From the NCBI GenBank assembly GCA_963834135.1, contig CAWIAN010000007.1, positions 558,001 through 622,000 on the forward strand: a stretch of DNA of 64,000 bases, written 5' to 3'. The stretch's first letter is position 1. Every line of letters starts with the position of its first letter. The stretch comes from Bog-257 sp963834135. Lineage in GTDB: Bacteria; Acidobacteriota; Terriglobia; Terriglobales; Acidobacteriaceae. The notes beneath the pieces were generated by a model. The model worked only from the letters and a program-made list of their open reading frames with translations. It did not search any database and was not told the origin of the DNA. This document shows, piece by piece, positions 54,525 to 63,988 of the stretch. The translations under genes and the position numbers were made by a program.

Positions 54525-56549
54525 CTACGGTGCGAAATATGCCGAGATGTCGAGGATCAATTGCGTCAGGCCTTGCGCGTAGGCGTCGATCTTGCCGTCG
54601 CCATGATTCGGTACGACGGCCATGTTCGAGGTGACGAATCCGTCGAGCGCGTTCAGCGTCGATACCGCCGGCTGGCCTTCGCCGTCCGGCCACAACGTCA
54701 GATAAGGCATCGCTCCGGGCGGGACCACCGTCGCATTGAACACGTAGGCTTGCGCCGTGCCTAGAATGCCGCACGGACTGGCAGTCACGTTTACCGGAGG
54801 ACTCAGCACGCCCATGAACGGCTGCCCGTTGCCGACATTGCGCGTATCGATCACCCGGCACGGCGTCGTGGTGTAAAGCTGCAAGCCGCCGCCGTTGGGC
54901 GATGCGAAGTAGCCGTTGATGTCGATAGCCAGATCGGTGTCGTTGCTGCCGTAGACGGTGATCTCGCCGTTGTTGCCCGCAGGCACGATGGCCGCATTCG
55001 CCACCGTGGTGCCCGTCGGATTGTTCAACGTCGACACCGGACTCGGCGGCTCAAATCCGGTGGGCCACACTTCCAGATACCCGAGCCGCGATCCCTGGTA
55101 GGGAATTGCGGTGAGGTTGAAGGAATAGGTCACAGCGTTCGCGTTCGGCGGAATGCACGGACTGTTCAGCACCGGAAAATCTCGCGCCACTCCCGCCGAA
55201 AGATGTGGCGTGCCCAGGCCCTGCGGGAATTGCGAACTGCGCGTGTCGGCCACGCGGCAAGGTGTCAGCGGATAGTACGTCAGAGTGAGGGCGCTGGCGG
55301 GCTCGAAGTATCCGTCGATGTCGAGAATGACATTCGTGGTGTCGGTCACATAGACGCTGACTGCACCGCCCGTTCCTCCCGGCACAATCGCTGCATTGGC
55401 TTTCACTCGGCCGTCGAGCGAGTTCATGGTCGAGACCTGCGGCTGGGTTTGTCCGGTCGGCCAGATCGTGAGGTAGTGCACGGGATGACCCTGCAAGGGA
55501 ACAAGCGTCACGTTCAACGAGTAGGCGGAAGCCGTTTGCGGAATACCGCAGCTGCTCTGCGGGAGCGGAAAGCTGCGGGCCGTCCCTCCGGGAATTGGAG
55601 GACCTCCGAACGTGCCATTGGGATTGCGGGTGTCGACGACACGGCAGGGAAGAATAGGCTCGAATTGCAGCGGCTGGCCAGCCGTAGGCGTCGCGATGAA
55701 ACCGTGCGTGGTGTTGGGCTCGTAAACCCCGACTAGTTGCCCGGTATTGTTAATGCCGAAAGGCTCAACATAGTGTTGATCCGTGGCGACGGCGGTGAAC
55801 GTGCCGTTCTGCCAAAGCCATGCGATCAGATAGGGAGGATCGTTCGACGTGCTGTAGCCGGTCACGACTCCGGCATTGTTCACGCCATAGGCATACGTGT
55901 CCGTGCCGTCGGGATAGTCGAGGCTGGTGAAGGTTCCGTTCGAATAGAAGAAGCCGAGAAAACCGGTGTTACATTCGGGGCGGTAATTGCCCGTCGCCTG
56001 TTCGCTGTCATTCAGAGAGTACGGTATGGTGGCGCAGGCGCCCGGATAACTGAATGAACTGAAGCTGCCATCATTGTTGAAGAAGCCGGTACTGTTGCTG
56101 CCACTGCCGTAGTAGCCGGTAGTTACGCCATGGTTGTTGATCCCTTCGCCATCGGTCTGCCCCGCGAAGCCGGGGTAGTCATACGAAGTAAAAGTCCCGT
56201 CGTTCAGGATGTAGCCGTGGGCTTGCGTGCCATTGTTGGTCAGATACAGTCCCGAGATCACACCGGCATTGTTGATCCCCTGGGCGAACGTCGCCCCGGC
56301 GCCCGGATAGTCGATGCTGGTGAACGTGGTGCCGTCCCAGTAGAAGCCGTGATTATTGCCTTCGCTGTCGCCCCAGAAACCGACGACATGGCCGCTGTCA
56401 TTGACTGCCTGCGGGAAGGTATACATGGCGCCGGGATAGTCGATGTTGGTGAAGGTGTAGTTCTGCGCCATCAGACGGAACGGGCAGATTGAGATCAGCA
56501 CAAACAGGACACAATATTGAACGAGGCGGCGAAATCTGGCGAGGGTCAC
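54525..56549 (-). CDS. Secreted HAF-repeat protein with tri-module tail
   Basis: The 674-residue protein starts with a GTG and a signal peptide (MTLARFRRLVQYCVLFVLIS, cleavage near LMAQ). About residues 30-300 are HAF-type repeats (FTNIDYPGAMYTFPQAVNDS; GINNAGVISGLYLTNNGTQA; FSSFSYPGACATIPYSLNDS), a different propeller family from GloVer. From about 300 to the end follow the same three modules as in the GloVer paralogues, with PCRVVDTR, PCRVADTR and PCRVIDTR, each closing with D-I-D/N-GYF, and the final SAYFAP. The swap of the N-terminal propeller on a constant tail is clear evidence that the tri-module is a separately mobile unit. Signal-peptide-bearing and outside the cytoplasm. Confidence 0.86.
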   Translation of the reverse strand: MTLARFRRLVQYCVLFVLISICPFRLMAQNYTFTNIDYPGAMYTFPQAVNDSGHVVGFWGDSEGNNHGFYWDGTTFTSIDYPGAGATFAQGINNAGVISGLYLTNNGTQAHGYILNDGTFTSYDYPGFAGQTDGEGINNHGVTTGYYGSGSNSTGFFNNDGSFSSFSYPGACATIPYSLNDSEQATGNYRPECNTGFLGFFYSNGTFTSLDYPDGTDTYAYGVNNAGVVTGYSTSNDPPYLIAWLWQNGTFTAVATDQHYVEPFGINNTGQLVGVYEPNTTHGFIATPTAGQPLQFEPILPCRVVDTRNPNGTFGGPPIPGGTARSFPLPQSSCGIPQTASAYSLNVTLVPLQGHPVHYLTIWPTGQTQPQVSTMNSLDGRVKANAAIVPGGTGGAVSVYVTDTTNVILDIDGYFEPASALTLTYYPLTPCRVADTRSSQFPQGLGTPHLSAGVARDFPVLNSPCIPPNANAVTYSFNLTAIPYQGSRLGYLEVWPTGFEPPSPVSTLNNPTGTTVANAAIVPAGNNGEITVYGSNDTDLAIDINGYFASPNGGGLQLYTTTPCRVIDTRNVGNGQPFMGVLSPPVNVTASPCGILGTAQAYVFNATVVPPGAMPYLTLWPDGEGQPAVSTLNALDGFVTSNMAVVPNHGDGKIDAYAQGLTQLILDISAYFAP

Positions 56550-56858
56550 GTGTCACCTTTCAACACATTTGCAAATGCCTGAACCACAGCGGTCTGGCGG
56601 GCGCCAGAATATGCCCCTATCGTGAATCAGCCTTGCCCAATAGACAAGTGGCATCAAAGGGCAATTGGGGACATTCAAGAAAAAGTATTGATACGGCGAT
56701 TGGATAGGCAACAGTTGTCAGTGGCAGGATGCAGACCGTCACATCGCCGTAACAAAGCTCACGCCCCGGAACGAAGAATCTGCCTGGTCTCCGCTGATCG
56801 TTGCGAGATGACTGCTCTGTAACGTTGTGGACAGTCGCTGCGCCGAATTCGCCGGAGC
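56550..56858. other. Intergenic region upstream of the HAF tri-module gene
   Basis: No gene, RNA or obvious repeat is seen. The region must carry the promoter of the minus-strand gene 54525-56549. Confidence 0.4.
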
Positions 56859-57677
56859 CTACTCGCCGCGAATGTATTTGTCCATCTCGTTGTAAGCGTC
56901 CTCGGCCTTTTTCTGTCCCGGGATCGGGATGTCGGGCACGATCTGCAAAATCCGCGTTTGAAGGTCCTGCATGATCTTTTCCCGCTCCTCTTTGTGCGCG
57001 TCGGCGTCGGCAGCAATCTGGCGGTAAATATCCTGCGCCTTGCGGGCATCGTCGCTGAGTTCTTCACGCTTCTTGAATCGGATCGGGCGATTCACTTTGA
57101 TGTCGCGCAGCAATTCGACCGCAGGGGCGGCGGCGATAGCTGCGGCGACGGCTTGTTCCTTCTTCTGCCGCTCCTGTTCGGCGCGCTGCTGGCTGGCTTC
57201 GTCGGTGGCTGCCTGCCCGGCCTGAATCGCCAGCTTGATGATGGCCAGCAGTTCGAGCACAATGCGCGCCAACTCGTCTTCAGCATAGCGGCCGCCACTG
57301 CGCCAGACCGGCTTCGCTCCGGTCGGCCTGATCTGGATTTGGCTGAGCCACGGCACGGCCTGCCAGGCGCACGGCTTGGCGAGAATCGGGAACAGCCGCA
57401 GCCCTTCTTTCTGGCGGCGCTCCAGCAGTGGGGGCACTTCCTTGCGGGCGATGAAATCGGAATTCAGGAAGTCGGCGGTGACCAGGAAGATGGCCAGGGT
57501 CGCGCTCGCCACAGCCTGCTCGATCGCAGGCGCCCAGGCGTCGCCACCGGCGATCTGCTTGTCGGTCCAGACCTCAAGCTCAGCCTCGTTTTTTAAGGGT
57601 GCCAGATGCACCAGCAGCCGATCCATGTGTTTGGTGTCGGCGTGACTGTAGCTGACGAAGATCTTCGGCTGCGCCAT
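56859..57677 (-). CDS. TIR-domain protein
   Basis: The 272-residue protein begins MAQPKIFVSYSHADTKHMDR, the box 1 strand of TIR domains. It continues with a BB-loop-like ELEVWTDKQIAGGDAWAPAI, a strand LAIFLVTADFLNSDFIARKE and FPILAKPCAWQAVPWLSQIQ. The Glu in ARKEVPPLLE lies where the catalytic Glu of NADase TIRs is often found. The C-terminal ~120 residues are helical and charged, with a coiled-coil-like run (EASQQRAEQERQKKEQAVAA). Bacterial TIR proteins cleave NAD in antiphage and other signalling systems; activity here is unproven. It lies 63 nt after the GloVer gene at 57741 on the same strand, and no defence partner gene adjoins it. Confidence 0.84.
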   Translation of the reverse strand: MAQPKIFVSYSHADTKHMDRLLVHLAPLKNEAELEVWTDKQIAGGDAWAPAIEQAVASATLAIFLVTADFLNSDFIARKEVPPLLERRQKEGLRLFPILAKPCAWQAVPWLSQIQIRPTGAKPVWRSGGRYAEDELARIVLELLAIIKLAIQAGQAATDEASQQRAEQERQKKEQAVAAAIAAAPAVELLRDIKVNRPIRFKKREELSDDARKAQDIYRQIAADADAHKEEREKIMQDLQTRILQIVPDIPIPGQKKAEDAYNEMDKYIRGE

Positions 57678-57740
57678 TTACGATGCAGTCTACCACCGGA
57701 GATCGCACCACCGATTGCAGGCGTAAGCGCCAGCCACCGG

Positions 57741-60314
57741 CTACGGCGCGAAGTAGCCGGAGAGGTCCAGGATCAGGTGCGTCAGATAGGCGGCGTAGGC
57801 GTCGATCGAACCATTGTTGGTGGGAACGATCGCCATATTCGACGTCACGACTCCATCGTAGGCATTGAGCGTTGACACCGTCGGCTGGCCTTCGCCATCG
57901 GGCCACAGTGTCAGATACGGCATTGGGCCAAGCGGCAGCACGGTCGCATTGAACACGTAGGCTTTGGCGTTGGCCGGCGGCGCGCACACGCTGTCCATCA
58001 CGTCGACGGTCTTTTCGCCCACGATTGGGAAGCCGTTATTCGCGCGAGTGTCGAGCACGCGGCATGGCGTGATCGGATACATCGACAGGCCGCCTTGTGC
58101 CGGCAACGCGAAGTATCCGTCGATGTCGAGCAGCAGGTCAGCGTCGCGATTGTGAGCGTAAAACGCAGTCTGATTGTTCGCGCCCGCGGGCACGATGGCT
58201 GCGTTGGCGACCACCGTTCCTGTGTTGTCGTTGAGCGTCGAGACCTCGGGCATAGCTTCGCCTTGCGGCCACACGGTCAGGTAATCCAGGCTGCCCTGCG
58301 TCGGCAGCACGGTTACATTGAAGGAATAAGCGATGGCTCCCGGAGGAACCTGGCACTTGCCGGCAATCGCATAATCACGTTCGACGCCTGCCTGAAGCGT
58401 TCCGCCATTCTGGCCGTTGCGCGTGTCGACGATGCGGCAGGGAGTCAGAGGATAGAACTGGTAAGTGTCGGCACTCGGTGGAGCGAGATAGCCGTTGATG
58501 TCGAGGATGACGTCGGTGGTATCGCTGGCATAGACAGTCACAGCATTGTTCGCCGCCGGAACGATCGCCGCGTTGGCCTTCACCCGGCCATCGGGCGAGT
58601 TCATGGTCGAAACCGCGGGCTGCATCTCTCCCTCAGGCCAGATCGTCAGGTAGCCAAGCCGGCCATGCGGCACGACGGTTACATTCAGCGAGTAAGCGCC
58701 GGCGTTGGTCGGAATTCCACAGTCGCCGAGCGAAGGAATCACAAAATTGCGCGAGGTTCCGGATGGAATCGGACCTCCATTGGCGCGCGTGTCAATCACT
58801 CGGCAGGGCGCAACCGGCACAAGTTGAAGCGGCCCGATCACCTGGAAGTCAGCGTTGCTGTTCAACGTGCCGGAGGGCGTAGTGACCTGCACCATGCCCG
58901 TAGTTGCGCCGGACGGTACGCTGGTTGTGATAATCGTGGGCGACTGAACTGTGAACGATGCGGGCGTTCCGTTGAAGGCGACGCTGGTCGTTCCGCTGAG
59001 ATTCAAGCCGTTGATCGTCACCGCCGTGCCGGAGCTGCCGGAGGTGGGATGGATTTCAACGAAGGGAGGGAGTCCAACATCGAAGCTGAACAGAGTGCCG
59101 CAACCGTGGAAGGAGTCGCAGTTGCTCCCTCCCGCAGACGTGCTTCCATAGAACTTGCCGTCCGTGGCTTGCAGCAGGCCGGCGGTCGGCCACGCGCCAT
59201 CGTTGTAATCGAAGTCGTGAAGCGTGGTGAGCGCGCCGGCGGTCGTGATTTTGAAAATCGTTCCGCACCCGGAAATGCATTGGTTCGGGGTCCCGCCGCC
59301 GCCGGCGGTCCCGTAGAGATTTCCGTCCGTGCCTTGCACCAGTTCCTGGGGAGCAAATCCATCAGGACAGTTGTTTTGAGTACAGAAGGTGTAGATGGCG
59401 GTCACCGTGCCGCCGGGCGTGAGTCTGTATATGGTTCCCCATCCTACGCCGCCTGACGGCGTGGTTCCGTACAGGTTTCCATCGCTGGCCTGAATCATTG
59501 CCGTCTGAGGAAGAGAGCCCTCGACTTCGCCGAAGCTGTGCAACATGGTGAAGGTCCCGGCAGAGGTGATCTTGAAAATGGTGCCCGCGTTGTCAAGTCC
59601 TCCATTTGCCGTTGTGCCATAAAAGCTGCCATCCGCAGCCAGCAGCAGGGCAGCCATGGGAGAATCGCCATCGTTCATGTTGAAACTATGCAAAGTGGTG
59701 AGCTGACCCTGAGGGGTGATCTTGAAGACGGTTCCGGAATAGGACGGGCTGCCGCCAACGGCCGTGGTTCCGTAGAAATTCCCATCATTGCCAAGCACCA
59801 GACCCGCGTGAGGGGCATAGCCGTCAGCGCAGGCTGACAAAGCGCAGAAGCTGTACAGGGTGGTGAACACACCGGCAGGGGTGATTTTAAAGACCGTACC
59901 GCAGCCGGCGTTTGGACACACTGTGTCGTTGGCCCCACCCTCAATGGTGGTTCCGTAGAAGTTGCCGTCCGGACCTTGCACCAGCCCGCCGTTAGGCAGG
60001 GCGCCGTCGACGCAATTGCTTTGCGAGCAGAAATCGTACACGGTTGAAAGGCCTCCGCCCGGCGTCCACTTGAATATCGTGCCGCACCCACCTGGCGTGG
60101 AGGAAATATTGCAAAAGCCAGATGGGGCAGGGTTCCCGCCAGCCTCGGTGACTCCGTAGAAGTTTCCATCAGTCCCCTGGATCAGCTTCGCCACAGGCCA
60201 CGCGCCGTTCGTCAGGTTGAAGTTGACTAGCGAGGTCAAGGTTTGCGCGGATGAGGGAGTTGCGGCAACCAGGCACAACAGCAGCGGCAGGAGGAATGGT
60301 CTCAGCTTGATCAT
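57741..60314 (-). CDS. Secreted GloVer protein with an IPT/TIG module and tri-module tail
   Basis: The 857-residue protein has a signal peptide (MIKLRPFLLPLLLCLVAATP, cleavage near SSAQ) and seven GloVer repeats (about residues 25-415). A single IPT/TIG-like beta-sandwich follows (about 420-500: VEIHPTSGSSGTAVTINGLN; TGMVQVTTPSGTLNSNADFQ), then three C-terminal modules with PCRVIDTR, PCRIVDTR and PCRVLDTR, ending with SGYFAP. The IPT module takes the place of the InlB-like modules in its neighbours, so the linker is variable. No enzyme motif is seen. It is one of the tandem paralogues. Confidence 0.86.
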   Translation of the reverse strand: MIKLRPFLLPLLLCLVAATPSSAQTLTSLVNFNLTNGAWPVAKLIQGTDGNFYGVTEAGGNPAPSGFCNISSTPGGCGTIFKWTPGGGLSTVYDFCSQSNCVDGALPNGGLVQGPDGNFYGTTIEGGANDTVCPNAGCGTVFKITPAGVFTTLYSFCALSACADGYAPHAGLVLGNDGNFYGTTAVGGSPSYSGTVFKITPQGQLTTLHSFNMNDGDSPMAALLLAADGSFYGTTANGGLDNAGTIFKITSAGTFTMLHSFGEVEGSLPQTAMIQASDGNLYGTTPSGGVGWGTIYRLTPGGTVTAIYTFCTQNNCPDGFAPQELVQGTDGNLYGTAGGGGTPNQCISGCGTIFKITTAGALTTLHDFDYNDGAWPTAGLLQATDGKFYGSTSAGGSNCDSFHGCGTLFSFDVGLPPFVEIHPTSGSSGTAVTINGLNLSGTTSVAFNGTPASFTVQSPTIITTSVPSGATTGMVQVTTPSGTLNSNADFQVIGPLQLVPVAPCRVIDTRANGGPIPSGTSRNFVIPSLGDCGIPTNAGAYSLNVTVVPHGRLGYLTIWPEGEMQPAVSTMNSPDGRVKANAAIVPAANNAVTVYASDTTDVILDINGYLAPPSADTYQFYPLTPCRIVDTRNGQNGGTLQAGVERDYAIAGKCQVPPGAIAYSFNVTVLPTQGSLDYLTVWPQGEAMPEVSTLNDNTGTVVANAAIVPAGANNQTAFYAHNRDADLLLDIDGYFALPAQGGLSMYPITPCRVLDTRANNGFPIVGEKTVDVMDSVCAPPANAKAYVFNATVLPLGPMPYLTLWPDGEGQPTVSTLNAYDGVVTSNMAIVPTNNGSIDAYAAYLTHLILDLSGYFAP

Positions 60315-60548
60315 AAGAATCCGCAGAGCTAGCGAACGATGGAATTTTGGCGGGAGCGCCGACCCAATACTAGCAATGTTGAATTGCGCGTTAAAGATTT
60401 TTCCGCTCGCTGAAATCGATTCTCACTGCCTCTGTCCTGAAATTGTCCTGACGGGCTTGATGCCGGCAGGATTCCAACATCGGCGCACCCGGGCGGAGCG
60501 GGAGTTCGTATCCGCTGCCGCCCGTTCCAGCTTCGAGCGCCGACGACA

Positions 60549-63500
60549 CTACGGCGCGAAGTAGCTCGAGATATCCAGGATCAGCTGCGTCGGGTCTGAA
60601 GCGTAGGCGTCGGTGCTGCCGTCGGTGTTGGGGATGATTGCCAGGTTCGAAGCGACCGATCCGTCAATCGCGTTGAGGATCGACGCCGATGGCTGCGATC
60701 CGGGATCGGCCCACAATGTCAGATAGTGCATCGGGCCCGGCGGCACGACCGTCGCATTCAGGACGTACGCCTGCGCTTCGCTGGGAGGCGCGCACACGCT
60801 GTCCACCACATCGACCGTCTTTTCGCCCTGGAAGGGCTGGCCGCCGTTCTGTCGGGTGTCGATCACGCGACACGGCGCCGTGGGATATAACGACAACCCT
60901 CCCGTCGCCGGAGCCGCGAAGTATCCGTTGATGTCGACCACCAGCTCCGAGCTGTCGGAGGCGTAAACCGAGATGCCGCCACTCGTTCCGGCAGGCACGA
61001 TCGCCGCATTCGCCAGAGTGGTCGCAGTGCCGTTGTTGAGCGTCGAGACCGTGGGCTGCGCCTCGCCCTCAGGCCACACGGTCAGGTAGTGGAGCGGCTG
61101 CCCGTTCGGGTAGGGCACCACGGTGACATTGAACGCATACGCCTGGATGGTTACGCCCTGCGGCATGCAGGAACTGGTCTGCACCGGGAAGTCGCGCTTC
61201 TGTGCGACCAGCAGTGCGGGTCCGCCGAGATCGCCCGTGGGCTGGCGTGTGTCGATCACCCGGCATGGCGTCAGCGGATAGAACTCATAGGTCTGCGCGC
61301 CCGGTGCGCCGAAGTATCCGTTGACATCGAGGATGACGTCGGTGGTGTTGCTGGCATAGATGCTGATCGCATCATTGTTGCCCGCTTGCACGAGCACGGC
61401 CGCCGCCTTCGTGCGCCCGTCGCGCGAGTTCATGGTCGAGATGCCCGGCTGTGCCAGCCCCGCTGGCCACACCGTCAGATATCCCAGCGAGCCGTGCGGC
61501 ACCACCGTGACGTTCAGCGAATACGCCGACGCCGAGGATGGAATGTTGCAGCCGCCCAGTTGCGGAATGATGAAGTTCTGCGAACTCCCACCTTGAATGG
61601 GAGTGCCGGTTTGCCGGGTGTCGATCAGCCGGCAAGGTGTGACCGAGCTGAACTGCAATCCGCTGCCGGGCTGCGTAAAGTACGCACTCACACCATAGTT
61701 GCCCAGCATGGTGAGTTGGCACGAGCCGACGCCGCTACAGGCGCCGCTCCACCCAGCGAAGTTCCAGCCGTGCGCCGGAGCAGCGTTCAAGGTGACTTGG
61801 GTGAACGAAAGATACGTGTGGCTGCAGGAACCAGGACAATTGATAAAGCCATCGCTGCTGGAGATGGTGCCCTGTCCGCTGGGAGAGACGGTCAAGGTGT
61901 AGGAACTTTGCGTAAATGTGGCGCTGACATTCTGGTTGCCTGTCATGGTCACGAAGCATGTGGGATTGCTGCCGCTGCAACCTGCACCGCTCCAGGCTGA
62001 AAATCCCCAGCCTTGCGCGGGATTCGCGTTGAGCTGCACCTGCGTGTTGACCAGGTAGCTGTGGCTGCAAGCTCCGGGACAGTTGATGAACCCGTCCGTG
62101 CTGGTTACGCTGCCGCTGCCATTCGTCGTGACCGTCAAGGTGTACGTCGGAGAAAACGTCGCCGTGACCTGTCGATCCTGCGTCATGCTGACCTGGCAGG
62201 AGCCGCTGCCGGAGCAGGCGCCGCTCCATCCGGCAAAACCCCAACCCTGCCCGGCCGAAGCATCCAGGGTGACTTGCGAATTGTTGGCGTAGATGTGCGT
62301 ACACGTGCCGGGGCAATTGATGAAGCCGTCGGTGCTGGTCACTGTGCCGGTGCCGAATACCGTGACGCTCAACGTTCTCCCCGAAGGAAGGAAGCGATAG
62401 ACCGTGCCGGCATCTTGCGCTCCTCCACTGGTGGTGGTTCCGTAGAAGTTGCCGTCGCTGGCCTGGAGCATGGTTCCGCCGGGTTCGGTTCCGTCGATGC
62501 CGTTAAGAGGGTTGAAGCTGAAGAGCGTGGTCAGGCTACCGGTTGGCGTGATTGTGAAAATCGTGCCGCCCGGCAGGAAGCTGTACGCTCCGCCAAGCGA
62601 GGTAGTGCCATAGATTGTGCCGTCGGAGGCCTGTGTCATTCCGCCCACGGGCTGAGCGCCGTCGGGACAATTCTGCGCGATGTTGGAGCAAAAGCTGTAG
62701 AGCAAGGTTGAGACCCCGCTGGGGGCCATCTTGATCACGCTTCCAAACGAGTAGGCGCCGCCCTCGCCGGCGGGCTCGTAAAAATTACCGTCGCTGGCTA
62801 GCATCAAGGGAGCCTGCGGCTCAGCGCCGTCTCCAATAGTGAAGCTGTGCAACAGTGTCAGAGTGCCGCCTGAGCTGATGGAAAAAATACTGCCGGAATT
62901 ATCGCGGCCGCCGGTAAGGGCGGTCCCGTACAAGACTCCGTTGCTGGCCCGCATTAGCGGCCCGGGATTGACACCCTCGCCGAAGGCTAAATTGTGGATC
63001 GTGGTGAATGTCCCGCTGGGAGTGATCTTGAAGATGGAGCCGCAGCCATGCGGACAGCCGTTGCTGGCGGGACCACCTTGCGCGGTTCCGTAGAAGTTGC
63101 CGTCCGTCCCCAGAACCAGCAGTCCGGGTTGAATGCCTTCGCTCCCGCTCAGGCTGTGCAGCAAAGTGAAGGCGCCGGAGGAAGTGATCTTGAACACGGT
63201 GCCGCTGTTGCCGGTGCCACCAATGCTGGCGGTTCCGTAGAAGTTGCCGTCCGTGCCCAATGCCAGGCCAAATTCCGGAGTGCCGCCGTCGCTGCCGGAG
63301 AAAGTGTGCAGCGTGGTCAGGGTTCCGCTGGTGGTGATCTTAAAGACGGTGCCCAGGGTCAAACCGTTGCCGGCGGTTGTGCCGTAGAGCTGTCCGTCCG
63401 GCCCCTGCACCAGACTTACGTGACCGGGGAAACTGCCGTCCGATGCGCCGGCGAAGCTGTAGATCGTTTGCGCGGTTTGCGCATGCAAAGCGAGGACGGA

Positions 63501-63560
63501 TGCCGCAGCAAAGATGAGTGAAATAGCCGGCAGCCGGTTTAGTGTTCCGAAGTTCTTCAC
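60549..63560 (-). CDS. Secreted GloVer protein with three InlB-like repeats and tri-module tail
   Basis: This is the largest member (1003 residues; GTG start). A signal peptide (LPAISLIFAAASVLALHAQ) precedes seven GloVer repeats (about residues 30-400). Three divergent InlB B-repeat-like modules follow (about 405-620), each with FINCPG-T/A/S-C-T/S-H at its start and W-S-G-A near its end, with multiple Cys. The three C-terminal modules open with PCRLIDTR, PCRVIDTR and PCRVIDTR and the protein ends SSYFAP. The internal repeats are also visible at DNA level in the C-terminal regions. It is separated by 234 bp from the start of the next paralogue (57741-60314). Confidence 0.86.
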   Translation of the reverse strand: MKNFGTLNRLPAISLIFAAASVLALHAQTAQTIYSFAGASDGSFPGHVSLVQGPDGQLYGTTAGNGLTLGTVFKITTSGTLTTLHTFSGSDGGTPEFGLALGTDGNFYGTASIGGTGNSGTVFKITSSGAFTLLHSLSGSEGIQPGLLVLGTDGNFYGTAQGGPASNGCPHGCGSIFKITPSGTFTTIHNLAFGEGVNPGPLMRASNGVLYGTALTGGRDNSGSIFSISSGGTLTLLHSFTIGDGAEPQAPLMLASDGNFYEPAGEGGAYSFGSVIKMAPSGVSTLLYSFCSNIAQNCPDGAQPVGGMTQASDGTIYGTTSLGGAYSFLPGGTIFTITPTGSLTTLFSFNPLNGIDGTEPGGTMLQASDGNFYGTTTSGGAQDAGTVYRFLPSGRTLSVTVFGTGTVTSTDGFINCPGTCTHIYANNSQVTLDASAGQGWGFAGWSGACSGSGSCQVSMTQDRQVTATFSPTYTLTVTTNGSGSVTSTDGFINCPGACSHSYLVNTQVQLNANPAQGWGFSAWSGAGCSGSNPTCFVTMTGNQNVSATFTQSSYTLTVSPSGQGTISSSDGFINCPGSCSHTYLSFTQVTLNAAPAHGWNFAGWSGACSGVGSCQLTMLGNYGVSAYFTQPGSGLQFSSVTPCRLIDTRQTGTPIQGGSSQNFIIPQLGGCNIPSSASAYSLNVTVVPHGSLGYLTVWPAGLAQPGISTMNSRDGRTKAAAVLVQAGNNDAISIYASNTTDVILDVNGYFGAPGAQTYEFYPLTPCRVIDTRQPTGDLGGPALLVAQKRDFPVQTSSCMPQGVTIQAYAFNVTVVPYPNGQPLHYLTVWPEGEAQPTVSTLNNGTATTLANAAIVPAGTSGGISVYASDSSELVVDINGYFAAPATGGLSLYPTAPCRVIDTRQNGGQPFQGEKTVDVVDSVCAPPSEAQAYVLNATVVPPGPMHYLTLWADPGSQPSASILNAIDGSVASNLAIIPNTDGSTDAYASDPTQLILDISSYFAP

Positions 63561-63988
63561 CTGTTACCCCCGAGTCGATTGACGCAAATCCAGCAATGCT
63601 TCCTTTACGGCAGCCACAAAACAAAACTGCAAGGAACAGAGTCGTACCTAGACACGCGTCCCGAGGGTCGAGAGCTGACAGACGCGGAACCGAACCAAGC
63701 TTAATGGGGAAAATCCAGACAGATTATCGACAGGAACAGCGTAATTGGCAACAGCAAATATCACGGTTCAACGTGATTGCGTTTATAGGAAAAATGGTTT
63801 GCGGCCGGTTGGGATTTCCCGAATCTGCTTTTGCCGCAGCCGAACGAAAGCGGTCTCTCCACCCCGGCGGGCAAAAGCGGCCCGCCTCCGCTCAGAATGG
63901 CCCCTTTGACGGATGCCTGCGGCACGGCTGAATCCGTGCCTCCTCAAGGCAGATTGCCACAAAAGTTTTTTCAGCGATCTCGCCCATC
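63561..63988. other. Intergenic region with a small palindrome and REP-like sequence
   Basis: ATCACG-GTTCAA-CGTGAT (63760-63777) is a perfect 6-bp inverted repeat, about 200 bp upstream of the minus-strand start at 63560. REP-like pieces lie at about 63857-63900 (CCCGGCGGGCAAAAGCGGCC; CTCCGCTCAGAATGG), and GGCACGGCTGAATCCGTGCC at about 63923. No gene is seen. Confidence 0.4.

Noticed and set aside
54244..54861. 205-codon minus-strand frame overlapping the end of the HAF tri-module gene
   Set aside because: It overlaps the coding end of 54525-56549 in another frame and gives Arg/Ser-rich sequence. It is a shadow.
58095..59456. 453-codon plus-strand open frame opposite the GloVer gene 57741-60314
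   Set aside because: It is antisense to repeated coding sequence. The translation is Arg/Val-rich with no domain pattern, as are similar frames opposite 7698-8546, 61089-62000 and 51145-51975.
60549..63560. Regularly spaced short repeats that could look like a CRISPR array
   Set aside because: Repeats keep a coding period (about 120-180 bp), vary in sequence and translate into GloVer, InlB-like and PCR-DTR modules. There are no unique spacers of constant length and no cas genes.
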